Positions 1-8,103 of a stretch of DNA of 64,000 nucleotides are shown one piece after another. This DNA comes from Chitinophaga qingshengii (GTDB lineage: Bacteria > Bacteroidota > Bacteroidia > Chitinophagales > Chitinophagaceae): assembly GCF_014529935.1 (NCBI RefSeq), contig NZ_JACVFC010000004.1, positions 310,001 to 374,000 of the forward strand. Reading direction: 5' to 3'. The notes beneath the pieces were generated by a model. That model saw only the letters and a program-made list of their open reading frames with translations, was not told the DNA's origin and did not search any database. The number at the start of each line of letters is the position of its first letter. Position 1 is the first letter of the stretch. A program made the translations under genes and the position numbers.

Positions 1-674
1 GTTTTGATAAAGTTGTTTGTTTGTCCCGTGATATGCAACGGTATTATGAAAAGCGGATCAATAAAACATTGCTTACCTATATTTATAATGGAAGGACTAC
101 TGTTGCTACGGAAGATGGTATGATAGATGCTTCCGATCTGAAACAGATCGCTGCTCTGAAGAAATCTTATCATGTTATTGGCGCGGTGGCAGGCATCTCA
201 AAAATAAAGGGATACGATCAATTGATCAGGGTGTTGAAGCTGAACCGGAATTTTGCGTTGGTGATCATAGGAGACGGAGCAGAAAAAGAGTTGCTTATAC
301 AACTGGCTAATGAGCTGGGAGTGACCGATCGATGTTTGTTTTTAGGCTACAGGGCTAATGCTACTGATTATTTTCGCTATTTTGATGTTTATGGATTGAC
401 TTCTATTTCTGAGGGATTTCCGCTTGTATTACTAGAGGCGGCGAGCCGGGGAATACCTACCGTTTGTTCCAATCTATCCAACCTGAAAGAAATGTTTAGT
501 GACCATGAGGTTGGTTTTTACAGGCTACATGATATAGAGGACCTGAGTAATACGCTGGACAGCGTGTTGAACAATAAAACGGAATTTTCGAAGAATATTC
601 TGAAAAGATATAACGAAAACTATCGAATTAGCATTATCTGTGATCAGTATTTTTCCTTGTTCCGAAGTTTATAA
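1..674 (+). CDS. Glycosyltransferase family 4, C-terminal part (cut by window edge)
   Basis: The reading frame is open to the left edge, so the gene starts outside the window. About 220 residues of the C-terminal GT-B Rossmann half are present. The sequence GAVAGISKIKGYDQLI is the usual start of the nucleotide-sugar-binding half, and SEGFPLVLLEAA carries the E-x7-E motif of retaining GT4 enzymes. Such enzymes transfer a sugar from a nucleotide donor to a growing glycan at the cytoplasmic face. A GT2 gene follows 46 bases downstream and GDP-fucose genes lie 3 kb on, which fits an exopolysaccharide or O-antigen cluster. Donor and acceptor cannot be told. Confidence 0.85.
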   Translation, partial: FDKVVCLSRDMQRYYEKRINKTLLTYIYNGRTTVATEDGMIDASDLKQIAALKKSYHVIGAVAGISKIKGYDQLIRVLKLNRNFALVIIGDGAEKELLIQLANELGVTDRCLFLGYRANATDYFRYFDVYGLTSISEGFPLVLLEAASRGIPTVCSNLSNLKEMFSDHEVGFYRLHDIEDLSNTLDSVLNNKTEFSKNILKRYNENYRISIICDQYFSLFRSL

Positions 675-720
675 TGACTAAATATTAACTAATGTTTTTT
701 ATCTCAGATAATTGTGATTT

Positions 721-1533
721 ATGTATGATGTAGTGGTATCCATCGTTTTATATAATAGTGATGCTGAAACGGTGAAAAATGCAATTGTTTCAGTACTCAA
801 AAGCCCGTTAAAACTGAAAGTGTATCTGGTTGATAATTCTCTTCATGACTCATTGCGGGTATTAGCGGATATTGACAAGGAGAATATTGAATATATACAT
901 ATTGGTAAAAACATTGGTTTTGGCTCAGCTCATAATCTTGCTATCCGAAAAAGCAGGAATGAAACGAATTATAACCTTATTTTGAATGGTGATGTGTATT
1001 TTGATTCCACCGTTTTGCCGGATATTTTCGACTATATGCAAAAGCATGTGCATATAGGTCAGTTAGGCGTAAAAACGTTGTATCCGGATGGTTCTTTACA
1101 GAGTTCATGCAAAATGTTGCCTACGCCATTTGATCTTTTTGCCAGAAGGTTTATACCTAAGCCGCTTCACGGGCTATTTAAGAAAAGGATGATGAGGTAT
1201 GAAATGCAGCATCGGAGTTTGGATGATATTATGAATATCCCAAATTTATCGGGTTGTTTTATGTTTATGCGGGCAGGTGTTTTAGAAGAAGTCGGAGGGT
1301 TTGATGAGAACATTTTTATGTACATGGAAGATGTAGACCTTACCAGGCGGATACACAGCAAATATGATACTATATATTATCCACAAGTGGCTATCTATCA
1401 TGAATTCGCGAAAGGATCCTATAAATCGCCGTTGCTACTGAAATATCATATCAAAAGCGCCATTTATTATTTTAATAAATGGGGTTGGTTTTTTGATAAG
1501 GAAAGGAGTAAGATCAATAAGGCATTGAGTTGA
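721..1533 (+). CDS. Glycosyltransferase family 2
   Basis: A 270-residue GT-A fold protein. It opens with DVVVSIVLYN, then has the nucleotide-binding VDNS (residues 37-40), the GFGSAHN segment (about 67-72), NGDVYFD in the position of the DXD metal site (89-95), and GGFDENIFMYMEDVDL with the acidic ED motif near 203. This arrangement is typical of rhamnosyl- or fucosyl-transferase-like GT2 proteins that build surface glycans. It follows the GT4 gene on the same strand and ends 20 bases before the convergent methyltransferase gene; a 12-base palindrome (ATAGCCGGCTAT, 1540-1551) sits between them. The base composition is AT-rich, as is common for glycan-cluster genes. The specific sugar is unknown. 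Confidence 0.88.
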   Translation: MYDVVVSIVLYNSDAETVKNAIVSVLKSPLKLKVYLVDNSLHDSLRVLADIDKENIEYIHIGKNIGFGSAHNLAIRKSRNETNYNLILNGDVYFDSTVLPDIFDYMQKHVHIGQLGVKTLYPDGSLQSSCKMLPTPFDLFARRFIPKPLHGLFKKRMMRYEMQHRSLDDIMNIPNLSGCFMFMRAGVLEEVGGFDENIFMYMEDVDLTRRIHSKYDTIYYPQVAIYHEFAKGSYKSPLLLKYHIKSAIYYFNKWGWFFDKERSKINKALS

Positions 1534-1553
1534 ATTTAAATAGCCGGCTATGT

Positions 1554-2249
1554 TCATTCAGCTAACACAAGAAGAGAATGACCGCCTAATAAAGTAACGG
1601 CAAAATCTTTATTGATATTATATAATAATATTCTTGGCAGCTTCGCTATTTTTGATTTGAATGACCTGGAGAGCTGAACTCCACTTGGGGTATAGAAATG
1701 ATCAATGATGGTATATCCACAGTCTTTAATGGTAGCAATGGCCGTTTCTTTGGTATAGTAGTGAAGGTGACCCACTTTCTCTCTGGTTTTCATAATAGTG
1801 CCTCTGAAAAGCGCGAGTACGGAAATGTCGAGTGGAATGTGAAATATTTTATACCGGGCTTTGTCTTTGCAGCTCCTGATAAAACCAATATAATCTTCTA
1901 CATGTTCAAATACGTCCATCATCAGCAGTAAGTCTGTTGGGGCCGTCACTTCTGACATGTCGCTCAAATTAAAAGAGAGTCTTTCGTTAGCTCTTGATAC
2001 GCTTAGTGCATAAGCATCCGGCGAAATTTCATATCCTTCGAAAATGGTGTCTGTCGGCAGCCGAAGGTATAACTGATGTAATATTTCTCCGGCGCCGCAG
2101 CCGATTTCAGTGATCGTTTGGGGGTGCAGGTTATTTCGGTTCAACATAGACATAATCTGTGAAGCCTTCCAGGAAGAATCTTCGATATGCCAGTTTGGAT
2201 TCTTTTGTTTATATGCTCCGTTTGTGGTCTCATAGATGTTTTGCTGCAT
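1554..2249 (-). CDS. Class I SAM-dependent methyltransferase
   Basis: The protein of about 231 residues has the SAM-binding motif ITEIGCGAGE near residues 46-55 and a second conserved patch, LLLMMDVFEHVEDY, in the position of motifs II-III. These are hallmarks of UbiE/Methyltransf_11-12-like enzymes. I chose the ATG at 2249; the frame extends 27 bases further only through a TTG codon. There is no Shine-Dalgarno sequence, as usual in this phylum. Its place among glycosyltransferase genes suggests methylation of a sugar or lipid carrier, but that is inference. It is convergent with the GT2 gene. Confidence 0.8.
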   Translation of the reverse strand: MQQNIYETTNGAYKQKNPNWHIEDSSWKASQIMSMLNRNNLHPQTITEIGCGAGEILHQLYLRLPTDTIFEGYEISPDAYALSVSRANERLSFNLSDMSEVTAPTDLLLMMDVFEHVEDYIGFIRSCKDKARYKIFHIPLDISVLALFRGTIMKTREKVGHLHYYTKETAIATIKDCGYTIIDHFYTPSGVQLSRSFKSKIAKLPRILLYNINKDFAVTLLGGHSLLVLAE

Positions 2250-2461
2250 GGCTGATATTTTAATCAGAAATAACAATATAGAATATCGATACTGGCAATG
2301 ATCAGGAATAACGATACGAATTACAATACTAAAATAAGGGAAATGAGGACTCTCTGTAATTTACATAAAATATTGATAGTTTAAACCCGGCTCTATTTTG
2401 CAGATCTAAATCCAGCAGGAAATCCTTAACTTTATTTTTCAGTCCCCACTCCTTTTATCCT

Positions 2462-2479
2462 ATAACCTAATTTGGTTAT
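2462..2479 (+). promoter_or_regulatory. Inverted repeat with possible -7 box before the secreted protein gene
   Basis: ATAACC and GGTTAT form a perfect 6-base inverted repeat with a 6-base spacer. A TAATTTGG sequence (2468-2475), close to the Bacteroidota -7 consensus TAnnTTTG, overlaps it about 45 bases before the ATG at 2520. It could be an operator over the promoter, but the evidence is weak. Confidence 0.3.
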
Positions 2480-2519
2480 GTTTTAGTTAAAATTATAATA
2501 TATGCGAAATTCACATTCT

Positions 2520-3851
2520 ATGAAAAAGATAATAGCTATTATCATTTATGCATGTATTTTTTCCTTTAGTGGTTATGGGCAATGGAAACAGGACAAATTT
2601 ATACTGGGGACTTTTTATGACCCGCAGGTAAAGGATTGTAAACTTGACACCGCGGCATACATCAGCTTATTGAAAGGAGTTAAAAATTGTAACCTGGAGT
2701 TGCTGACAGGAGTGGACGGGTGTTATGATTTTAAATTTGTCGCTTATAAATTTAAGCTGTTAAGCCAACTGGGCCTGAAGGGGCTACAAATAAATCTGAG
2801 CTCATCGAAAAAGAATGGTGTTGATTTTAATGCAGCTCAGGCCGCTGATTGGTTGAAATTTGTATCTGGTTTTGATGCTCAACAGCGGTCGGCATTCTAT
2901 GGCTATTTTGTATATGATGAGCCGTTGCCCAAGGATGCTGCTGCCATCAGGAAATGGATGGCTTTTGTGAAAACGAAGGACCCTGGGAAACTGGCCTACC
3001 TAAATCTGTTACCGGTTTATGTTTTCAAGACCAGACAGGAGTATGAAAATTATCTCGACAGTTATATTTCCCCGGTCAACTCCCCTGAAACGCCGGATAT
3101 GATTTCATATGATTTCTATCCCTTTATACAAGGCGGAATTAAGGACAATTATTTCTATAATTTATATATTCTGCGGAAAAAAGCGGCCGGCCGGCCACTC
3201 TGGGGATGTGTACTGACAACCAAACACAGGGAATATACTGACGTGGGGCCCTATCAGATCAATTTTATGGTCTTTGCACCCGTTACATACGGTTTTAAAG
3301 GGTTATTATATTTTACTTATCAGACCATTGTAGGGTCAAGTATGCCTTTTGGGGCCGCTATGATTGCTGATAACAAACAGCCCACCAACAAGTATTTTCA
3401 GATACAGAAAATCAATGCTTTTATGCGGGACGTGTGGGGGCCGATTGTAATGAATTCCACCAGTACAGGCGTTTATCAGATATCCGGACAGCCTTATAAT
3501 CAGCAGCCGGAAGACGGAGAAACCATTACCGCCGGCACGCCACTTTTGGCTGCTGTGAAAAACAATAACATGACTATTGGGGTCTTCAAATCATTGGTGA
3601 AAAACGGGGAGTATAATTTAATGCTTTTTAATAAATCAGCACAAACGCTCAAACAGGTGCCCATTGTATTAAAAAATAACCTGGTGTCCAGGGTTTCCCT
3701 GGCGGTACCTTATACGAACTACAGAAAAGGAGTAAAGGTGTTTAGCCCGCTAAAGGCCAGCTATAACAGCAGCTCAAATACTACTACTGTATATGTGGAT
3801 TTTCAGGGTGGTGAAGGCAGGGTTTTAAAAGTGTCAGGAGTTTCTTATTGA
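2520..3851 (+). CDS. Secreted protein with glycoside-hydrolase-like TIM-barrel features
   Basis: A 443-residue protein with a clear signal peptide (MKKIIAIIIYACIFSFSGYG). An alternative ATG lies 18 bases upstream; I chose the later one because the hydrophobic stretch follows it directly. The segment FYGYFVYDEP near residue 130 and SYDFYPF further on resemble strand ends of (beta/alpha)8 glycoside hydrolases, where acidic residues do catalysis. The last ~130 residues look like a beta-rich accessory domain. No family could be assigned with certainty. Its site between glycosyltransferase genes and the GDP-fucose genes suggests a role in trimming or modifying an extracellular polysaccharide. Confidence 0.6.
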   Translation: MKKIIAIIIYACIFSFSGYGQWKQDKFILGTFYDPQVKDCKLDTAAYISLLKGVKNCNLELLTGVDGCYDFKFVAYKFKLLSQLGLKGLQINLSSSKKNGVDFNAAQAADWLKFVSGFDAQQRSAFYGYFVYDEPLPKDAAAIRKWMAFVKTKDPGKLAYLNLLPVYVFKTRQEYENYLDSYISPVNSPETPDMISYDFYPFIQGGIKDNYFYNLYILRKKAAGRPLWGCVLTTKHREYTDVGPYQINFMVFAPVTYGFKGLLYFTYQTIVGSSMPFGAAMIADNKQPTNKYFQIQKINAFMRDVWGPIVMNSTSTGVYQISGQPYNQQPEDGETITAGTPLLAAVKNNNMTIGVFKSLVKNGEYNLMLFNKSAQTLKQVPIVLKNNLVSRVSLAVPYTNYRKGVKVFSPLKASYNSSSNTTTVYVDFQGGEGRVLKVSGVSY

Positions 3852-3940
3852 TACTTTTCCAAGCCTGAAACAAGACATTATCCAATCGGAGTTTATTGAT
3901 ATGTTTTGTATAATTCTTATGTGAGATAGGAAAAGAACCC

Positions 3941-3948
3941 TATTTTTG
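3941..3948 (+). promoter_or_regulatory. Candidate -7 box for gmd
   Basis: TATTTTTG matches the Bacteroidota -7 consensus TAnnTTTG exactly and lies 22 bases before the gmd ATG. No clear -33 TTTG is present at the usual distance. Confidence 0.5.
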
Positions 3949-3970
3949 TGTAAATACAACATATACTATA

Positions 3971-5083
3971 ATGAAAATTGCCCTTATTACAGGCATTACG
4001 GGCCAGGATGGTGCATATCTGGCACAGCTTCTATTAAAGAAAGGTTACGAGGTACATGGTATTAAAAGAAGAAGTTCTCTTTTTAACACAGATAGAATAG
4101 ATCACTTGTATCAGGATCCGCATGAAAAGCATGTTCGTTTTAAACTGCATTACGGCGATCTTACGGACAGTACTAATCTGATACGGATTATCCAGGAAGT
4201 ACAGCCGGATGAAATATATAACCTGGGTGCGATGAGCCATGTTCAGGTAAGTTTTGAAGCGCCTGAGTATACAGCGGATGTGGATGGTGTTGGGACCCTG
4301 CGAATACTGGAGGCAGTGAGATTACTGGGGCTTACCAAAAAAACCAGGATTTACCAGGCTTCCACATCGGAATTGTATGGTCTCGTTCAGGAGGTGCCTC
4401 AATCAGAAAAAACGCCCTTTTATCCCCGCTCGCCTTATGCGGTAGCTAAAATGTATGCGTACTGGATCACAGTCAATTACCGGGAAGCCTATGGTATGTT
4501 TGCCTGCAACGGTATTCTGTTTAACCATGAGAGTCCGTTGAGGGGAGAGACCTTTGTAACGCGTAAAATTACCCGGGCTGTGGCCAAGTTGTCAATGGGT
4601 ATGCAGGACATGCTTTATATGGGGAACCTGGATGCCAGGCGGGACTGGGGCCATGCCAAAGATTATGTGGAGGCGATGTGGAGGATGCTGCAACAGGAAG
4701 AGCCGGAGGATTTTGTGATTGCTACCGGCATCACTACCACCGTCAGGGAGTTTATCCGTATGGCTTTTGCTGAGGTGGGTGTAGAAGTGGAGTTTCAGGG
4801 AGAAGGAGCAGAAGAAAAAGGATACGTGAAACATGTTGCCCATCCTGACTGTTCTTTAACGCCAGGCCAGGAAGTAGTAGCGATAGACCCCCGGTATTTC
4901 CGGCCAACTGAGGTAGATTTGCTGATTGGAGATCCGGCAAAGTCTAAAAGCAAGCTGGGCTGGAGCCCGCGTTACGACTTGCCGGCTCTGGTGAAAGAAA
5001 TGGTAGCTGCTGACGTAGAGTTGTTCAAAAGGGAAAAACTGTTACTGGATGCAGGTTATAAAGTGTTAAACCAATTTGAATAG
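3971..5083 (+). CDS. gmd: GDP-mannose 4,6-dehydratase
   Basis: Converts GDP-D-mannose to GDP-4-keto-6-deoxy-D-mannose in the cytoplasm, the first step to GDP-L-fucose. The 370-residue length is normal. The NADP-binding glycine motif GITGQDG is at residues 8-14. The catalytic residues fall at the same numbers as in the E. coli enzyme: Thr132 and Glu134 in STSELYG, and Tyr156 and Lys160 in YAVAK. The stop codon is one base before the start of the GDP-fucose synthase gene, so the two are co-transcribed. The pathway supplies activated fucose for the glycosyltransferases upstream. Confidence 0.98.
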   Translation: MKIALITGITGQDGAYLAQLLLKKGYEVHGIKRRSSLFNTDRIDHLYQDPHEKHVRFKLHYGDLTDSTNLIRIIQEVQPDEIYNLGAMSHVQVSFEAPEYTADVDGVGTLRILEAVRLLGLTKKTRIYQASTSELYGLVQEVPQSEKTPFYPRSPYAVAKMYAYWITVNYREAYGMFACNGILFNHESPLRGETFVTRKITRAVAKLSMGMQDMLYMGNLDARRDWGHAKDYVEAMWRMLQQEEPEDFVIATGITTTVREFIRMAFAEVGVEVEFQGEGAEEKGYVKHVAHPDCSLTPGQEVVAIDPRYFRPTEVDLLIGDPAKSKSKLGWSPRYDLPALVKEMVAADVELFKREKLLLDAGYKVLNQFE

Positions 5084-5084
5084 C

Positions 5085-6023
5085 ATGGAATCGGGAGCTA
5101 AGATTTATGTAGCCGGCCATCGCGGGATGGTGGGGTCTGCCATTGTGCGAAGGTTGGAGAAGGAAGGATTTAACAACATTCTTTCCCGTACATCCAATGA
5201 ACTGGATCTGCGTGACCAGGCGGCAGTAGCTGCATTTTTTGAACAGGAAAAGCCGGAATATGTATTTCTGGCTGCGGCTAAAGTGGGAGGTATCGTTGCT
5301 AACAATACATATCGGGCCCAGTTCATTTATGAAAACCTGATGATTCAAAATAATGTTATTCACCATGCATATTTGAACCGGGCCAAAAAGTTAATGTTTC
5401 TGGGGTCCTCCTGCATTTATCCCAAAATGGCCCCTCAGCCATTAAAAGAAGAATATTTGCTGACCGGCCTGCTGGAGCCAACCAATGAACCATACGCCAT
5501 CGCCAAGATCGCAGGTATCGAAATGTGTGATGCATATCGGGCGCAATATGGTTGTAACTTTATTTCAGTGATGCCTACCAACCTGTATGGGCCTAATGAT
5601 AATTATGATCTGAATAATTCGCATGTATTGCCTGCTATGTTGAGAAAGATGCATGAGGCAAAGCAGAATGGGCAACCGGAAGTTGTGCTTTGGGGAACAG
5701 GTACGCCACGGCGCGAGTTTCTTCATGCAGATGATATGGCTGACGCCTGCTACTATCTTATGCAGCATTACAATGAAAAAGGCCTTGTAAACATTGGAGT
5801 AGGAGAAGATATCAGCATTAAGGATTTAGCACACCTGATCAGTAACATAGTTGATTATAAAGGGGCGTTGGTATTTGACACTACTAAGCCGGATGGAACT
5901 CCTCGCAAATTAATGGATGTAACCAAGCTGCATAGCTATGGCTGGAAAGCTTCGATCCACCTGGAGGAAGGCATCCGTAAAGTATATGAAGAAGTACGAT
6001 CAAGCCAATTTGCCGCAAAATAG
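5085..6023 (+). CDS. fcl: GDP-L-fucose synthase
   Basis: A 312-residue short-chain dehydrogenase that epimerises and reduces the gmd product to GDP-L-fucose. It has the Rossmann motif GHRGMVG (residues 11-17), GSSCIYP with Ser109 and Cys110, and Tyr137 and Lys141 in YAIAK, all matching catalytic positions of the family. The frame opens 9 bases earlier with a TTG inside gmd; the ATG at 5085, one base after the gmd stop, is the natural start. Also called wcaG in colanic-acid clusters. A strong terminator follows at 6071, so gmd-fcl forms a compact unit. Confidence 0.97.
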   Translation: MESGAKIYVAGHRGMVGSAIVRRLEKEGFNNILSRTSNELDLRDQAAVAAFFEQEKPEYVFLAAAKVGGIVANNTYRAQFIYENLMIQNNVIHHAYLNRAKKLMFLGSSCIYPKMAPQPLKEEYLLTGLLEPTNEPYAIAKIAGIEMCDAYRAQYGCNFISVMPTNLYGPNDNYDLNNSHVLPAMLRKMHEAKQNGQPEVVLWGTGTPRREFLHADDMADACYYLMQHYNEKGLVNIGVGEDISIKDLAHLISNIVDYKGALVFDTTKPDGTPRKLMDVTKLHSYGWKASIHLEEGIRKVYEEVRSSQFAAK

Positions 6024-6070
6024 TTTTGGATTATTTCCCCTAACTCCGGAAATTTGAACATTGCTTTTAT

Positions 6071-6113
6071 AGCCCTGCCTTTTTTCGTGTAGAAGACAGG
6101 GTTATTCTTTTTT
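6071..6113 (+). terminator. Rho-independent terminator after fcl
   Basis: AGCCCTG (6071-6077) pairs with CAGGGTT (6097-6103), with a further inner CTTTT/AGAAG pairing, followed by a T-rich run at 6108-6113. Confidence 0.8.
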
Positions 6114-6265
6114 ATATTTCATCCCGCCGCTGTCATCACAGTTTACCGAAAATATTATCTTTACGCTTTATTGGAACCTGCCATACGCATTTGCCAGGTC
6201 ATAGTGAAGATGTTTGTGACACCTGATTTTGTGCGTTAACAAATTTTAGAACCAAACAAAAATTA

Positions 6266-7852
6266 ATGAAGTATCTCGTTTGGGTGGCGGCAATCTTATT
6301 GCTGACCCGTGCCGCCAGTGCACAGGAAAAATTACCGGTTACTCTTCCGTACAATCATATGAACATACGGGAGCTGTATCTTGACACTGTTAATCACCAC
6401 ACTGCTTTTAAGCCTATTTTGCATGTGGATACCAGCGCAATGTATACCCAGCCGGATACTATAAAACGTAGCCTGCTTTACCGTAAATTATTCCAGGAGC
6501 ATTTGCTTGAATTCAGAAACAAAGAATATAATGTATTTATCGACTTCCTGCCAGACTTCCAGATAGGTAAAACCCGTGATGGCAGCAAAACGACCTGGTT
6601 AAATACGCGGGGAGCCATTATCCAGGCGAATATTGGTACCAGGTTCTATTTTGAATCTTCCTTCTACGAAAATCAAGGTAAATTTCCTTATTACCTGGAC
6701 CAGTATATCCGGAAAAACGATATCATTCCTGGTCAGGGTGGCATTAAGTATTATGGCGATGGCAAAGCGTATGACTATAATTATGCCACAGCATTGTTAT
6801 CTTACACGCCCAATAAATACCTGAACGTTACTGCCGGTTACGGTCAAAACTTTATCGGCGATGGTTACCGCTCCCTGATTTTGTCTGATATTCAGTTCAG
6901 CTATCCTTATCTTAAATTGACAGGCAACCTTGGTAATGTTCAATACACTGCCATGTGGGCCCAATTTATGGACAAACACAGTAAGGACTTTGCAACAGCC
7001 TATAATGACCTCGGCTACTATAAAAAATGGGGCGTTTTCCACTTCCTGGACTGGAATGTCAACAAACGCCTGACAATCGGTCTCTTTGATGCCGTTATAT
7101 GGCCTGATGCCGACTCTTCCGGCCGCAAACGGGGCTTCGACTGGAGTTATATGAACCCGATCATTTTCCTCCGTTCAGCGGAGTTTTCTGAAGGGTCATC
7201 TGATAACGCCCTGGTAGGTGCCAGTTTCAAGTACAAACTGTTCCCCAAAACTACCGTCTATGGTCAGTTGGTGCTGGATGAATTCAAACTGAAAGAGGTA
7301 TTCCGCGGAAAAGGCTGGTGGGCCAATAAACAGAGCTGGCAACTGGGCTTCCGTTCATTTGACCTGTTTAAGGTGAAAAACCTGGACCTGCAGGGAGAAT
7401 ATAATGCTGTAAGACCTTATACCTACAGCTATAAGAGCACTATGATCAACTACGAACACTATAACCAGTCGCTGGCTCACCCATTAGGCGCTAACTTCCA
7501 GGAGGTGTTGGGGATCGCTACCTACCGCTATAAGCGCTGGTACGGCCGTGGAGAACTCATGTACGCCAAATATGGCGGCGACCCGGATGAAAAAACCAAC
7601 TTCGGCCACGATATTTCCAAACCTTACACAACTCACCCCAACGAATATGGGAACTGGATCGGACAAGGTGTTAAAACCAACCTGCTCTATGCACAAGGTA
7701 CTATTGCCTATGTCTTGAATCCCAAATACAATCTTCGTCTGGAAACTTCTCTGGCTGTCCGTCGGCTGAAAAATGATATTGATTCCAGAAATGACCTGAT
7801 CTTTAGTTTCGGGCTTCGTAGCTCCTTCAGACAGTTCTATTACGATTTTTAA
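6266..7852 (+). CDS. Outer-membrane beta-barrel protein, Wzi/RemB-like
   Basis: A 528-residue protein with a signal peptide ending near residue 19 (RAASA-QE). After the signal come many alternating aromatic strands (TRFYFESSFYEN, YNYATALLSYTP, YLNVTAGYGQNFIGDGYRSLILSD, the last typical of capsule-assembly Wzi barrels) and a C-terminal residue F, as in outer-membrane barrels. The length and GYGxNFIGDGYRSL-type motif fit the Bacteroidota proteins called RemB, implicated in gliding in Flavobacterium, or Wzi, which holds capsule at the surface. The assignment is from memory of these motifs. It stands alone between two terminators just after the fucose genes, consistent with a role in surface polysaccharide or gliding. 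Confidence 0.7.
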   Translation: MKYLVWVAAILLLTRAASAQEKLPVTLPYNHMNIRELYLDTVNHHTAFKPILHVDTSAMYTQPDTIKRSLLYRKLFQEHLLEFRNKEYNVFIDFLPDFQIGKTRDGSKTTWLNTRGAIIQANIGTRFYFESSFYENQGKFPYYLDQYIRKNDIIPGQGGIKYYGDGKAYDYNYATALLSYTPNKYLNVTAGYGQNFIGDGYRSLILSDIQFSYPYLKLTGNLGNVQYTAMWAQFMDKHSKDFATAYNDLGYYKKWGVFHFLDWNVNKRLTIGLFDAVIWPDADSSGRKRGFDWSYMNPIIFLRSAEFSEGSSDNALVGASFKYKLFPKTTVYGQLVLDEFKLKEVFRGKGWWANKQSWQLGFRSFDLFKVKNLDLQGEYNAVRPYTYSYKSTMINYEHYNQSLAHPLGANFQEVLGIATYRYKRWYGRGELMYAKYGGDPDEKTNFGHDISKPYTTHPNEYGNWIGQGVKTNLLYAQGTIAYVLNPKYNLRLETSLAVRRLKNDIDSRNDLIFSFGLRSSFRQFYYDF

Positions 7853-7877
7853 GAATGTGTAGGTGCTAAAAACACGC

Positions 7878-7914
7878 AAGCCCTTCCGCTTCACGCGCAA
7901 GGGCTTTTTATTTT
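7878..7914 (+). terminator. Rho-independent terminator
   Basis: AAGCCCTT (7878-7885) pairs with AAGGGCTT (7899-7906) across a 13-base loop, followed by TTTTTATTTT. Confidence 0.85.
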
Positions 7915-8103
7915 ACGCAAAAGAGGGGCAAGGATAATGGACAAAGGCCGAAATAAAACGAACAACAAAAGACTTTATCATGAGGTGTAGGATTATCCGT
8001 CCGGCGATCCATTCCTATACTGAATATACGAAAAAAATCATAATATCAAATACATAATTCGGGATTTCGGGGAGTTTTCCTGAATATGTATAACTTCGCG
8101 GTT

